Position numbers and translations under genes: made by a program
DNA from: Hydractinia echinata
Taxonomy: Eukaryota; Cnidaria; Hydrozoa; Anthoathecata; Hydractiniidae
NCBI GenBank assembly: GCA_030067915.1
Contig: JASGCC010000451.1
Location: 1 to 64,000 of the forward strand
Length of the DNA stretch: 64,000 nt
Reading direction: 5' to 3'
The notes under the pieces: model-generated
Told to the model about the DNA's origin: nothing
The model's input: the letters and a program-made list of their open reading frames with translations, nothing else
Database searches by the model: none
Part shown: positions 40,121-55,100 of the stretch, one piece after another
How positions within the stretch are numbered: the first letter of the stretch is position 1
Layout of the letters: the number at the start of each line of letters is the position of its first letter

Positions 40121-43100
40121 ATATTCGTACCAACATGTATTTAGCGATATTTTTCTGATATTACTAGGTTGCATCGCTTTTAACAGTGAAACGATTGACT
40201 GTGGGACTTAATTGAACTGATTTTGGACTTTGACCTTATAAATGTGATAAAGGACACAATTGGACACCAAGAAATAACATTCTTCTTAATTTGACATGAT
40301 TGCTGGAACTCAGGAATTACACTGGGCGCTGTGGTAGCGCTTTATTTAAAAATTTAGATAAATAAGTCATTTTTTACTATGGGACCAATCCTAGCTGTTA
40401 GAGCGCGCTGAAGAAATAGAGACAGTTTCAAAAACTACATTTCATTGACTTTCTATCGGTATCAGTGCGTTTGAGTTACAACGGTTGCGTCACATATTCG
40501 CACCAACATGTATTTAGCGATATTTTTCTGAATTTACTAGGTTGCACCGCTTTTAACAGTGAAACGATTGACTGTGGGACTTAATTGAACTGATTTTGGA
40601 CTTTGACCTTATAAATGTGATAAATGAGACAATTGGACTCCAAGAAATAACAATCTTCTTAATTTGACATGATTGCTGGAACTCAGCAATTACACTGGGC
40701 GCTGTGGTAGCGCTTTATTTAAAATTTAGATAAATAAGTCATTTTTTACTATGGGACCAATCCTAGCTGTTAGCAGCGCGCTGAAGAAATAGAGACAGTT
40801 TCAAAAACTACATTTCATTGACTTTCTAACGGTATCAGTCCGTTTGAGTTTACAACGGTTGCGTGATATATTCGTACCAACATGTATTTAGCGATATTTT
40901 TCTGATATTACTAGGTTGCATCGCTTTTAACAGTGAAAACGATTGACTGTGGGACTTAATTGAACTGATTTTGGACTTTGACCTTATAAATGTGATAAAG
41001 GACACAATTGGACTCCAAGAAATAACAATCTTCTTAATTTGACATGATTGCTGGAACTCAGCAATTACACTGCGCGCTGTGGTAGCGCTTTATTTAAAAA
41101 TTTAGATAAATAAGTCATTTTTTACTGTGGGACCAATCCTAGCCGTTAGCACGCGCTGAAGAAATAGAGATAGTTTCAAAAACTACATTTCATTGATTTC
41201 TAACGGTATCAGTTCGTTTGAGTTACAACGGTTGCGTCACATATTCGTACCAACATGTATTTAGCGATATTTTTCTGATATTACTAGGTTGCATCGCTTT
41301 TAACAGTGAAACGATTGACTGTGGGACTTAATTGAACTGATTTTGGACTTTGACCTTATAAATGTGATAAATGAGACAATTGGACTCCAAGAAATAACAT
41401 TCTTCTTAATTTGACATGATTGCTGGAACTCAGCAATTACACTGGGCGCTGTGGTAGCGCTTTATTTAAAAATTTAGATAAATAAGTCATTTTTTACTGT
41501 GGGACCAATCCTAGCCGTTAGCGCGCGCTGAAGAAATAGAGATAGTTTCAAAAACTACATTTCATTGATTTTCTAACGGTATCAGTTCGTTTGAGTTACA
41601 ACGGTTGCGTCACATATTCGTACCAACATGTATTTAGCGATATTTTTCTGATATTACTAGGTTGCATCGCTTTTAACAGTGAAACGATTGACTGTGGGAC
41701 TTAATTGAACTGATTTTGGACTTTGACCTTATAAATGTGATAAATGAGACAATTGGACTCCAAGAAATAACATTCTTCTTAATTTGGCATGATTGCTGGA
41801 ACTCAGCGATTACACTGGGCGCTGTGGTAGCGCTTTATTTAGAAATTTAGATAAATAAGTCATTTTATACTATGGGACCAATCCTAGCTGTTACAGCGCG
41901 CTGAAGAAATAGAGACAGTTTCAAAAACTACATTTCATTGACTTTCTAACGGTATCAGTCCGTTTGAGTTACAACGGTTGCGTCACATATTCGTACCAAC
42001 ATGTATTTAGCGATATTTTTCTGATATTACTAGGTTGCAATCGCTTTTAACAGTGAAACGATTGACTGTGGGACTTAAATTGAACTGATTTTGGACTTTG
42101 ACCTTATAAATGTGATAAAGGACACAATTGGACTCCAAGAAATAACATTCTTCTTAATTTGACATGATTGCTGGAACTCAGCAATTACACTGGGCGCTGT
42201 GGTAGCGCTTTATTTAAAAATTTAGATAAATAAGTCATTTTTTACTGTGGGACCAATCCTAGCCGTTAGCGCGCGCTGAAGAAATAGAGACAGTTTTCAA
42301 AAACTACATTTCATTGACTTTCTAACGGTAATCAGTCCGTTTGAGTTACAACGGTTGCGTCACATATTCGTACCAACATGTATTTAGCGATATTTTCTGA
42401 ATATTACTAGGTTGCATCGCTTTTAACAGTGAAACGATTGACTGTGGGACTTAATTGAACTGATTTTGGACTTTGACCTTATAAATGTGATAAATGAGAC
42501 AATTGGACTCCCAAGAAATAACATTCTTCTTAATTTGACATGATTGCTGGAACTCAGCGATTACACTGGGCGCTGTGGTAGCGCTTTATTTAAAAATTTA
42601 GATAAATAAGTCATTTTTTACTGTGGGACCAATCCTAGCCGTTAGCGCGCGCTGAAGAAATAGAGACAGTTTCAAAAACTACATTTCATTGACTTTCTAA
42701 CGGTATCAGTCCGTTTGAGTTACAACGGTTGCGTCACATATTCGTACCAACATGTATTTTAGCGATATTTTTTCTGATATTACTAGGTTGCATCGCTTTT
42801 AACAGTGAAACGATTGACTGTGGGACTTAATTGAACTGATTTTGGACTTTGACCTTATAAATGTGATTAAATGAACAATTGGACTCCAAGAAATAACATT
42901 CTTCTTAATTTGACATGAATTGCTGGAACTCAGCAATTACACTGGGCGCTGTGGTAGCGCTTTATTTAAAAATTTAGATAAATAAGTCATTTTTTACTGT
43001 GGGACCAATCCTAGCCGTTAGCGCGCGCTGAAGAAATAGAGACAGTTTCAAAAACTACATTTCATTGACTTTCTAACGGTATCAGTCGTTGAGTTACAAC

Positions 43101-46100
43101 GGTTGCGTCACATATTCGTACCAACATGTATTTAGCGATATTTTTCTGATATTACTAGGTTGCATCGCTTTTAACAGTGAAACGATTGACTGTGGGACTT
43201 AATTGAACTGATTTTGGACTTTGACCTTATAAATGTGATAAATGAGACAATTGGACTCCAAGAAATAACATTCTTCTTAATTTGACATGATTGCTGGAAC
43301 TCAGCGATTACACTGGGCGCTGTGGTAGCGCTTTATTTAAAAATTTAGATAAATAAGTCATTTTTTACTGTGGGACCAATCCTAGCCGTTAGCGCGCGCT
43401 GAAGAAATAGAGACAGTTTCAAAAACTACATTTCATTGACTTTCTAACGGTATCAGTCCGTTTGAGTTACAACGGTTGCGTCACATATTCGTACCAACAT
43501 GTATTTAGCGATATTTTTCTGATATTACTAGGTTGCATCGCTTTTAACAGTGAAACGATTGACTGTGGGACTTAATTGAACTGATTTTGGACTTTGACCT
43601 TATAAATGTGATAAATGAGACAATTGGACTCCAAGAAATAACATTCTTCTTAATTTGACATGATTGCTGGAACTCAGCAATTACACTGGGCGCTGTGGTA
43701 GCGCTTTATTTAAAAATTTAGATAAATAAGTCATTTTTTTACTGTGGGACCAATCCTAGCTGTTAGCGCGCGCTGAAAGAAATAGAGACAGTTTCAAAAA
43801 CTACATTTCATTGACTTTCTAACGGTATCAGTCCGTTTGAGTTACAACGGTTGCGTCACATATTCGTACCAACATGTATTTTAGCGATATTTTTCTGATA
43901 TTACTAGGTTGCATCGCTTTTAAACAGTGAAACGATTGACTGTGGGACTTAATTGAACTGATTTGGACTTTGACCTTATAAATGTGATAAATGAGACAAT
44001 TGGACTCCAAGAAATAACATTCTTCTTAATTTGACATGATTGCTGGAACTCAGCAATTACACTGGGCGCTGTGGTAGCGCTTTATTTAAAAATTTAGATA
44101 AATAAGTCATTTTTTACTGTGGACCAATCCTAGCCGTTAGCGCGCGCTGAAGAAATAGAGACAGTTTCAAAAACTACATTTCATTGACTTTCTAACGGTA
44201 TCAGTCCGTTTGAGTTACAACGGTTGCGTCACATATTCGTACCAACATGTATTTAGCGATATTTTTCTGATATTACTAGGTTGCATCGCTTTTAACAGTG
44301 AAACGATTGACTGTGGGACTTAATTGAACTGATTTTGGACTTTGACCTTATAAATGTGATAAATGAGACAATTGGACTCCAAGAAATAACATTCTTCTTA
44401 ATTTGACATGATTGCTGGAACTCAGCAATTACACTGGCGCTGTGGTAGCGCTTTATTTAAAAATTTAGATAAATAAGTCATTTTTTACTGTGGGACCAAT
44501 CCTAGCTGTTAGCGCGCGCTGAAGAAATAGAGACAGTTTCAAAAACTACATTTCATTGACTTTCTAACGGTATCAGTCCGTTTGAGTTACAACGGTTGCG
44601 TCACATATTCGTACCAACATGTATTTAGCGATATTTTTTGAATATTACTAGGTTGCATCGCTTTTAACAGTGAAACGATTGACTGTGGGACTTAATTGAA
44701 CTGATTTTGGACTTTGACCTTATAAATGTGATAAATGAGACAATTGGACTCCAAGAAATAACATTCTTCTTAATTTGACATGATTGCTGGAACTCAGCGA
44801 TTACACTGGGCGCTGTGGTAGCGCTTTATTTAAAATTTAGATAAATAAGTCATTTTTTACTGTGGGACCAATCCTAGCCGTTAGCGCGCGCTGAAGAAAT
44901 AGAGACAGTTTCAAAAACTACATTTCATTGACTTTCTAACGGTATCAGTCCGTTTGAGTTACAACGGTTGCGTCACATATTCGTACCAACATGTATTTAG
45001 CGATATTTTTCTGATATTACTAGGTTGCATCGCTTTTAACAGTGAAACGATTTGACTGTGGGACTTAATTGAACTGATTTTGGACTTTGACCTTATAAAT
45101 GTGATAAATGAGACAATTGGACTCCAAGAAATAACATTCTTCTTAATTTGACATGATTGCTGGAACTCAGCAATTACACTGGGCGCTGTGGTAGCGCTTT
45201 ATTTAAAAATTTAGATAAATAAGTCATTTTTTACTGTGGGACCAATCCTAGCCGTTAGCGCGCGCTGAAGAAATAGAGACAGTTTCAAAACTACATTTCA
45301 TTGACTTTCTAACGGTATCAGTCCGTTTGAGTTACAACGGTTGCGTCACATATTCGTACCAACATGTATTTAGCGATATTTTTCTGATATTACTAGGTTG
45401 CATCGCTTTTAACAGTGAAACGATTGACTGTGGGACTTAATTGAACTGATTTTGGACTTTGACCTTATAAATGTGATAAATGAGACAATTGGACTCCAAG
45501 AAATAACATTCTTCTTAATTTGACATGATTGCTGGAACTCAGCGATTACACTGGGCACTGTGGTGGCGCTTTATTTAAAAATTTAGATAAATAAGTCATT
45601 TTTACTGTGGGACCAATCCTAGCCGTTAGCGCGCGCTGAAGAAATAGAGACAGTTTCAAAAACTACATTTCATTGACTTTCTAACGGTATCAGTCCGTTT
45701 GAGTTACAACGGTTGCGTCACATATTCGTACCAACATGTATTTAGCGATATTTTTCTGATATTACTAGGTTGCATCGCTTTTAACAGTGAAACGATTGAC
45801 TGTGGACTTAATTGAACTGATTTTTGGACTTTGACCTTATAAATGTGATAAATGAGACAATTGGACTCCAAGAAATAACATTCTTCTTAATTTGACATGA
45901 TTGCTGGAACTCAGCATTACACTGGGCGCTGTGGTAGCGCTTTATTTAAAAATTTAGATAAATAAGTCATTTTTTACTGTGGGACCAATCCTAGCCGTTA
46001 GCGCGCGCCTGAAGAAATAGAGACAGTTTCAAAACTACATTTCATTGACTTTCTAACGGTATCAGTCCGTTTGAGTTACAACGGTTGCGTCACATATTCG

Positions 46101-49100
46101 TACCAACATGTATTTAGCGATATTTTTCTGATATTACTAGGTTGCATCGCTTTTACAGTAAAACGATTGACTGTGGGACTTAATTGAACTGATTTTGGAC
46201 TTTGACCTTATAAATGTGATAAATGAGACAATTGGACTCCAAGAAATAACATTCTTCTTAATTTGACATGATTGCTGGAACTCAGCAATCACACTGGGCG
46301 CTGAGGTAGCGCTTTATTTGAAAATTAGATAAATAAGTCATTTTTTACTGTGGGAACCAATCCTAGCCGTTAGCGCGCGCTGAAGAAATAGAGACAGTTT
46401 CAAAAACTACATTTCATTGACTTTTCTAACGGGTATCAGTCCGTTTGAGTTACAACGGTTGCGTCACATATTCGTACCAACATGTATTTAGCGATATTTT
46501 TCTGATATTACTAGGTTGCATCGCTTTTAACAGTGAAACGATTGACTGTGGGACTTAATTGAACTGATTTTGGACTTTGACCTTATAAATGTGATAAATG
46601 AGACAATTGGACTCCAAGAAATAACATTCTTCTTAATTTGACATGATTGCTGGAACTCAGCAATTACACTGGGCGCTGTGGTAGCGCTTTATTTAAAAAT
46701 TTAGATAAATAAGTCATTTTTTACTGTGGGACCAATCCTAGCCGTTAGCGCGCGCTGAAGAAATAGAGACAGTTTCAAAAACTACATTTCATTGACTTTC
46801 TAACGGTATCAAGTCCGTTTGAGTTACAACGGTTGCGTCACATATTCGTACCAACATGTATTTAGCGATATTTTTCTGATATTACTAGGTTGCATCGCTT
46901 TTAACAGTGAAACGATTGACTGTGGGACTTAATTGAACTGATTTTGGACTTTGACCTTATAAATGTGATAAATGAGACAATTGGACTCCAAGAAATAACA
47001 TTCTTCTTAATTTGACATGATTGCTGGAACTCAGCGATTACACTGGGCGCTGTGGTAGCGCTTTATTTAAAAATTTAGATAAATAAGTCATTTTTACTGT
47101 GGAACCAATCCTAGCCGTTAGCGCGTGCTGAAGAAATAAAGACAGTTTCAAAATCTACATTTCATTGACTTTCTAACGGTATCAGTCCGTTTGAGTTACA
47201 ACGGTTGCGTCACATATTCGTACCAACATGTATTTTAGCGATATGTTTTTGATATTACTAGGTTGCATCGCTTTTAACAGTGAAACGATTGACTGTGGAC
47301 TTAATTGAACTGATTTTGGACTTTGACCTTATAAATGTGATAAATGAGACAATTGGACTCCAAGAAATAACATTCTTCTTAATTTGACATGATTGTTGGA
47401 ACTCAGCGATTACACTGGGCGCTGTGGTAGCGCTTTATTTAAAAAATTTAGATAAATAAGTCATTTTTTACTGTGGGACCAATCCTAGCCTTTAGCGCGC
47501 GTGAAGAAATAGAGATAGTTTCAAAAACTACATTTCATTGACTTTCTAACGGTATCAATCCGTTTGAGTTACAACGGTTGCGTCACATATTCGTACCAAC
47601 ATGTATTTAGCGATATTTTTCTGATATTACTAGGTTGCATCGCTTTTAACAGTGAAACGATTGACTGTGGGACTTAATTGAACTGATTTTGGACTTTGAC
47701 CTTATAAATGTGATAAAGGACACAATTGGACTCCAAGAAATAACATTCTTCTTAATTTGACATGATTGCTGGAACTCAGCGATTACACTGGGCACTGTGG
47801 TAGCGCTTTATTTAAAAATTTAGATAAATAAGTCATTTTTTACTGTGGGACCAATCCTAGCCGTTAGCGCGGGCTGAAGAAATAGAGACTAGTTTCAAAA
47901 ACTACATTTCATTGACTTTTCTAACGGTATCAGTCGTTTGAGTTACAACGGTTGCGCCACATATTCGCACCAACATGTATTTAGCGATATTTTTTCTGAT
48001 ATTACTAGGTTGCATCGCTTTTAACAGTGAACCGATTGACTGTGGGACTTAATTGAACTGATTTTGGACTTTGACCTTATAAATGTGATAAATGAGACAA
48101 TTGGACTCCAAGAAATAAACATTCTTCTTAATTTGACATGATTGCTGGAACTCAGCGATTACACTGGGCGCTGTGGTAGCGCTTTATTTAAAAATTTAGA
48201 TAAATAAGTCATTTTTTACTGTGGGACCAATCCTAGCCGTTAGCGCGCGCTGAAGAAATAGAGACAGTTTCAAAAACTACATTTCATTGACTTTCTAACG
48301 GTATCAGTCCGTTTGAGTTACAACGGTTGCGTCACATATTCGTACCAACATGTATTTAGCGATATTTTTCTGATATTACTAGGTTGCATCGCTTTTAACA
48401 GTGAAACGATTGACTGTGGGACTTAATTGAACTGATTTTGGACTTTGACCTTATAAATGTGATAAATGAGACAATTGGACTCCAAGAAATAACATTCTTC
48501 TTAATTTGACATGATTGCTGGAACTCAGCGATTACACTGGGCGCTGTGGTAGCGCTTTATTTAAAAATTTAGATAAATAAGTCATTTTTTACTGTGGGAC
48601 CAATCCTAGCCGTTAGCGCGCGCTGAAGAAATAGAGATAGTTTCAAAAACTACATTTCATTGATTTTCTAACGGTATCAGTTCGTTTGAGTTACAACGGT
48701 TGCGTCACATATTCGTACCAACATGTATTTAGCGATATTTTTCTGATATTACTAGGTTGCATCGCTTTTAACAGTGAAACGATTGACTGTGGGACTTAAT
48801 TGAACTGATTTTGGACTTTGACCTTATAAATGTGATAAATGAGACAATTGGACTCCAAGAAATAACATTCTTCTTAATTTGACATGATTGCTGGAACTCA
48901 GCAATTACACTGGGCGCTGTGGTAGCGCTTTATTTAAAAATTTAGATAAATAAGTCATTTTTACTGTGGAACCAATCCTAGCCGTTAGCGCGCGCTGAAG
49001 AAATAGAGACAGTTTCAAAAACTACATTTCATTGACTTTCTAACGGTATCAGTCCGTTTGAGTTACAACGGTTGCGTCACATATTCGTACCAACATGTAT

Positions 49101-52100
49101 TTAGCGATATTTTTCTGATATTACTAGGTTGCATCGCTTTTAACAGTGAAACGATTGACTGTGGGACTTAATTGAACTGATTTTGGACTTTGACCTTATA
49201 AATGTGATAAATGAGACAATTGGACTCCAAGAAATACAATTCTTCTTAATTTGACATGATTGCTGGAACTCAGCAATTACACTGGGCGCTGTGGTAGCGC
49301 TTTATTTAAAAATTTAGATAAATAAGTCATTTTTTACTGTGGGACCAATCCTAGCCGTTAGCGCGCGCTGAAGAAATAGAGATAGTTTCAAAAACTAAAT
49401 TTCATTGACTTTCTAACGGTATCAGTCCGTTTGAGTTACAACGGTTGCGTCACATATTCGTACCAACATGTATTTAGCGATATTTTTCTGATATTACTAG
49501 GTTGCATCGCTTTTAACAGTGAAACGATTGACTGTGGGACTTAATTGAACTGATTTTGGACTTTGACCTTATAAATGTGATAAATGAAACAATTGGACTC
49601 CAAGAAATAACATTCTTCTTAATTTGACATGATTGCTGGAACTCAGCAATTACACTGGGCGCTGTGGTAGCGCTTTATTTAAAATTTAGATAAATAAGTC
49701 ATTTTTTACTGTGGGACCAATCCTAGCCGTTAGCGCGCGCTGAAGAAATAGAGACAGTTTCAAAAACTACATTTCATTGACTTTCTAACGGTATCAGTCC
49801 GTTTGAGTTACAACGGTTGCGTCACATATTCGTACCAACATGTATTTAGCGATATTTTTCTGATATTACTAGGTTGCATCGCTTTTAACAGTGAAACGAT
49901 TGACTGTGGGACTTAATTGAACTGATTTTGGACTTTGACCTTATAAATGTGATAAATGAGACAATTGGACTCCAAGAAATAACATTCTTCTTAATTTGAC
50001 ATGATTGCTGGAACTCAGCGATTACACTGGGCGCTGTGGTAGCGCTTTATTTAAAAATTTAGATAAATAAGTCATTTTTACTGTGGGACCAATCCTAGCC
50101 GTTAGGGCGCGCTGAAGAAATAGAGACAGTTTCAAAAACTAAATTTCATTGACTTTCTAACGGTATCAGTCCGGTTGAGTTACAACGGTTGCGTCACATA
50201 TTCGTACCAACATGTATTTAGCGATATTTTTCTGATATTACTAGGTTGCATCGCTTTTAACAGTGAAACGATTGACTGTGGGACTTAATTGAACTTATTT
50301 TGGACTTTGACCTTATAAATGTGATAAATGAGACAATTGGACTCCAAGAAATAACATTCTTCTTAATTTGACATGATTGCTGGAACTCAGCAATTACAAC
50401 TGGGCGCTGTGGTAGCGCTTTATTTAAAAATTTAGATAAATAAGTCATTTTTACTGTGGGACCAATCCATAGCCGTTAGCGCGCGCTGAAGAAATAGAGA
50501 CAGTTTCAAAACTACATTTCATTGACTTTCTAACGGTATCAGTCCGTTTGAGTTACAACGGTTGCGTCACATATTCGTACCAACATGTATTTAGCGATAT
50601 TTTTCTGATATTACTAGGTTGCATCGCTTTTAACAGTGAAACGATTGACTGTGGGACTTAATTGAACTGATTTTGGACTTTGACCTTATAAATGTGATAA
50701 ATGAGACAATTGGACTCCAAGAAATAACATTCTTCTTAATTTGACATGATTGCTGGAACTCAGCAATTACACTGGGCGCTGTGGTAGCGCTTTATTTAAA
50801 AATTTAGATAAATAAGTCATTTTTTACTGTGGGACCGATCCTAGCCTTTAGCGCGCGTGAAGAAATAGAGATAGTTTCAAAAACTACATTTCATTGACTT
50901 TCTAACGGTATCAATCCGTTTGAGTTACAACGGTTGCGTCACATATTCGTACCAACATGTATTTAGCGATATTTTTCTGATATTACTAGGTTGCATCGCT
51001 TTTAACAGTGAAACGATTGACTGTGGGACTTAATGTGAACTGATTTTGGACTTTGACCTTATAAATGTGATAAATGAGACAATTGGACTCCAAGAAATAA
51101 CATTCTTCTTAATTGACATGATTGCCGGAACTCAGCGATTACACTGGGCGCTGTGGTGGCGCTTTATTTAAAAATTTAGATAAATAAGTCATTTTTACTG
51201 TGGAACCAATCCTAGCCTTAGCGCACGCTGAAGAAATAGAGACAGTTTCAAAAACTACATTTCATTGACTTTCTAACGGTATCAGTCCGTTTGAGTTACA
51301 CGGTTGCGTCACATATTCGTACCAACATGTATTTAGCGATATTTTTCTGATATTACTAGGTTTGCATCGCTTTTAACAGTGAAACGATTGACTGTGGGAC
51401 TTAATTGAACTGATTTTGGACTTTGACCTTATAAATGTGATAAATGGAGACAATTGGACTCCAAGAAATAACATCTTCTTAATTTGACATGATTGCTGGA
51501 ACTCAGCAATTACACTGGGCGCTGTGGTAGCGCTTTATTTAAAAATTTAAGATAAATAACTCATTTTTTACTGTAGGGACAATCCTAGCCGTTAGCGCGC
51601 GCTGAAGAAATAGAGATAGTTTCAAAAAACTACATTTCATTGATTTCGACGGTCTCAATCCGTTTGAGTTACAACGGTTGCGTCACATATTCGTACAACA
51701 TGTATTTAGCGATATTTTACTGATATTACTAGGTTGCATCGCTTTTAACAGTGAACGATTGACTGTGGGACTTAATTGAACTGATTTTAACCTTGACCTT
51801 ATAAATGTGTAAATTGAACAATTGGACTCCAAGAAATTAACATTCTTCTTAATTTGACATGATTGCTGAATCAGCGATTACACTGGGCGCTGTGGTAGCG
51901 CTTTATTTGAAAATTTAGAATAAATAAGTCATTTTTTTACTGTAGGACCAACCCTAGCCGTTAGCGCGCGCTGAAGAAATAGAGACAGTTTCAAAAACTT
52001 CATTTCAATGCCTTTTTAACGGTATCTGTCCGTTTGAGTTACAACGGTTGCGTCACATATTCGTACCAACATGTATCTAGCGATATTTTTCTGATATTAC

Positions 52101-55100
52101 TCGGTTGCATCGCTTTTAACAGTGAAACGATTGACTGTGGGACTTAATTGAACTGTTTTTTAGACTTTGACTTTATAAATGTTATAAATGAGACAATTGG
52201 GACTCCAAGAAATAACATTCTTCTTAATTTGACATGATTGCTGGAACTCAGCAATTTACACTGGGCGCTGTGGTAGCGCTTTATTTAAAAACTTAGATAA
52301 ATAAGTCATTTTTTACTGTAGGACCAATCCTAGCCGTTAGCGCGCGCTGAAGAAATAGATACAGTTTCAAAAACTTCATTTCAATGGCTTTTTTAACGGT
52401 ATCTGTCCGTTTGAGTTACAACGGTTGCGTCACATATTCGTACCAACATGTATCTAGCGATATTTTTCTGATATTACTCGGTTGCATCGCTTTTAACAGT
52501 GAAACGATTGACTGTGGGACTTAATTGAACTGATTTTAGACTTTGACCTTACAAATTTGATAAATGAGACAATTGGACTCCAAGAATAACATCTTCTTAA
52601 TTTGACATGATTGCTGGAACTCAGCAATTACACTGGGCGCTGTGGTAGCGCTTTATTTGAAAATTTAGATAAATAAGTCATTTTTTACTGTGGACCAATC
52701 CTAGACGTTAGCGCGCGCTGAAGAAATAGAGATAGTTTCAAAAACTACATTTCATTGATTTTCTAACGGTATCAATCCGTTTGAGTTACAACGGTTTGCG
52801 TCCACATATTCGTACCAACATGTATTTAGCGATATTTTTTGATATTACTAGGTTGCATCGCTTTTAACAGTGAAACGATTGACTGTGGGACTTAATTGAA
52901 CTGATTTTGGACTTTGACCTTATAAATGTGATAAATGAGACAATTGGGACTCCAAGAAATAACATTCTTCTTAATTTGACATGATTGCTGGAACTCAGCA
53001 TTACACTGGGCGCTGTGGTAGCGCTTTATTTAAAAATTTAGATAAATAAGTCATTTTTTACTGTGGGACCAATCCTAGCCGTTAGCGCGCGCTGAAGAAA
53101 TAGAGACAGTTCAAAAACTAAATTTCCATTGACTTTCTAACGGTATCAGTTCCGTTTGAGTTACAACGGTTGCGTCACATATTCGCACCAACATGTATTT
53201 AGCGATATTTTTCTGATATTACTAGGTTGCATCGCTTTTAACAGTGAAACGATTGACTGTGGGACTTAATTGAACTGATTTTGGACTTTGACCTTATAAA
53301 TGTGATAAATGAGACAATTGGACTCCAAGAAATAACATTTTCTTAATTTGACATGATTGCTGGAACTCAGCAATTACACTGGGCGCTGTGGTAGCGCTTT
53401 ATTTAAAAATTTAGATAAATAAGTCATTTTTTACTGTGGGACCAATCCTAGCCGTTAGCGCGCGCTGAAGAAATAGAGATAGTTTCAAAAACTACATTTC
53501 ATTGATTTTCTAACGGTATCAATCCGTTTGAGTTACAACGGTTGCGTCACATATTCGTACCAACATGTATTTAGCGATATTTTACTAATATTACTAGGTT
53601 GCATTGCTTTTAACAGTGAAACGATTGACTGTGGGACTTAATTGAACTGATTTTGGAATTTGACCTTATAAATGTGTTAAATGAAACAATTGGACTGCAA
53701 GAAATAACATTCTTCTTAATTTGACATGATTGCTGGAACTCAGCGATTACACTGGGCACTGTGGTAGCGCTTTATTTAAAAATTTAGATAAATAAGACAT
53801 TTTTCACTGTTGGATCAACCCTAGCCTTTAGCGCGCGCTGAAGAAATAGAGACAGTTTCAAAAACTACATTTCATTGACTTTCTAACGGTATCAGTCCGT
53901 TTGAGTTACACGGTTGCGTCACATATTCGTACCAACATGTATTTAGCGATATTTTTTTGATATTACTAGGTTGCATCGCTTTTAACAGTGAAACGATTGA
54001 CTGTGGGACTTAATTGAACTGATTTTGGACTTTGACCTTATAAATGTGATAAATGAGACAATTGGACTCCAACAAATAACATTCTTCTTAATTTGACATG
54101 ATTGCTGGAACTCAGCAATTTACACTGGGCGCTGTGGTAGCGCTTTATTTAAAAATTTAGATAAATAAGTCATTTTTACTGTGGGACCAATCCTAGCTGT
54201 TACCGCGCGCTGTAGAAATAGAGACAGTTTCAAAAACTACATTTCATTGACTTTCTAACGGTATCAGTCCGTTTGAGTTACAACGGTTGCGTCACATATT
54301 CGTACCAACATGTATTTAGCGATATTTTTCTGATATTACTAGGTTGCATCGCTTTTAACAGTGAAACGATTGACTGTGGGACTTAATTGAACTGATTTTG
54401 GACTTTGACCTTATAAATGTGATAAATGAGACAATTGGACTCCAAGAAATAACATTCTTCTTAATTTGACATGATTGCTGGAACTCAGCATTTACACTGG
54501 GCGCTGTGGTAGCGCTTTATTTAAAAATTTAGATAAATAAGTCATTTTTTACTGTGGGACCAATCCTAGCCGTTAGCGCGCGCTGAAGAAATAGAGACAG
54601 TTTCAAAAACTACATTTCATTGACTTTCTAACGGTATCAGTCCGTTTGAGTTACAACGGTTGCGTCACATATTCGTACCAACATGTATTTAGCGATATTT
54701 TTCTGATATTACTAGGTTGCATCGCTTTTAACAGTGAAACGATTGACTGTGGGACTTAATTGAACTGATTTTGGACTTTGACCTTATAAATGTGATAAAT
54801 GAGACAATTGGACTCCAAGAAATAACATTCTTCTTAATTGACATGATTGCTGGAACTCAGCGATTACACTGGGCGCTGTGGTAGCGCTTTATTTAAAAAT
54901 TTAGATAAATAAGTCATTTTTTACTGTGGGACCAATCCTAGCCGTTAGCGCGCGCTGAAGAAATAGAGACAGTTTCAAAAACTACATTTCATTGACTTTC
55001 TAACGGTATCAGTCCGTTTGAGTTACAACGGTTGCGTCACATATTCGTACCAACATGTATTTAGCGATATTTTTCTGATATTACTAGGTTGCATCGCTTT

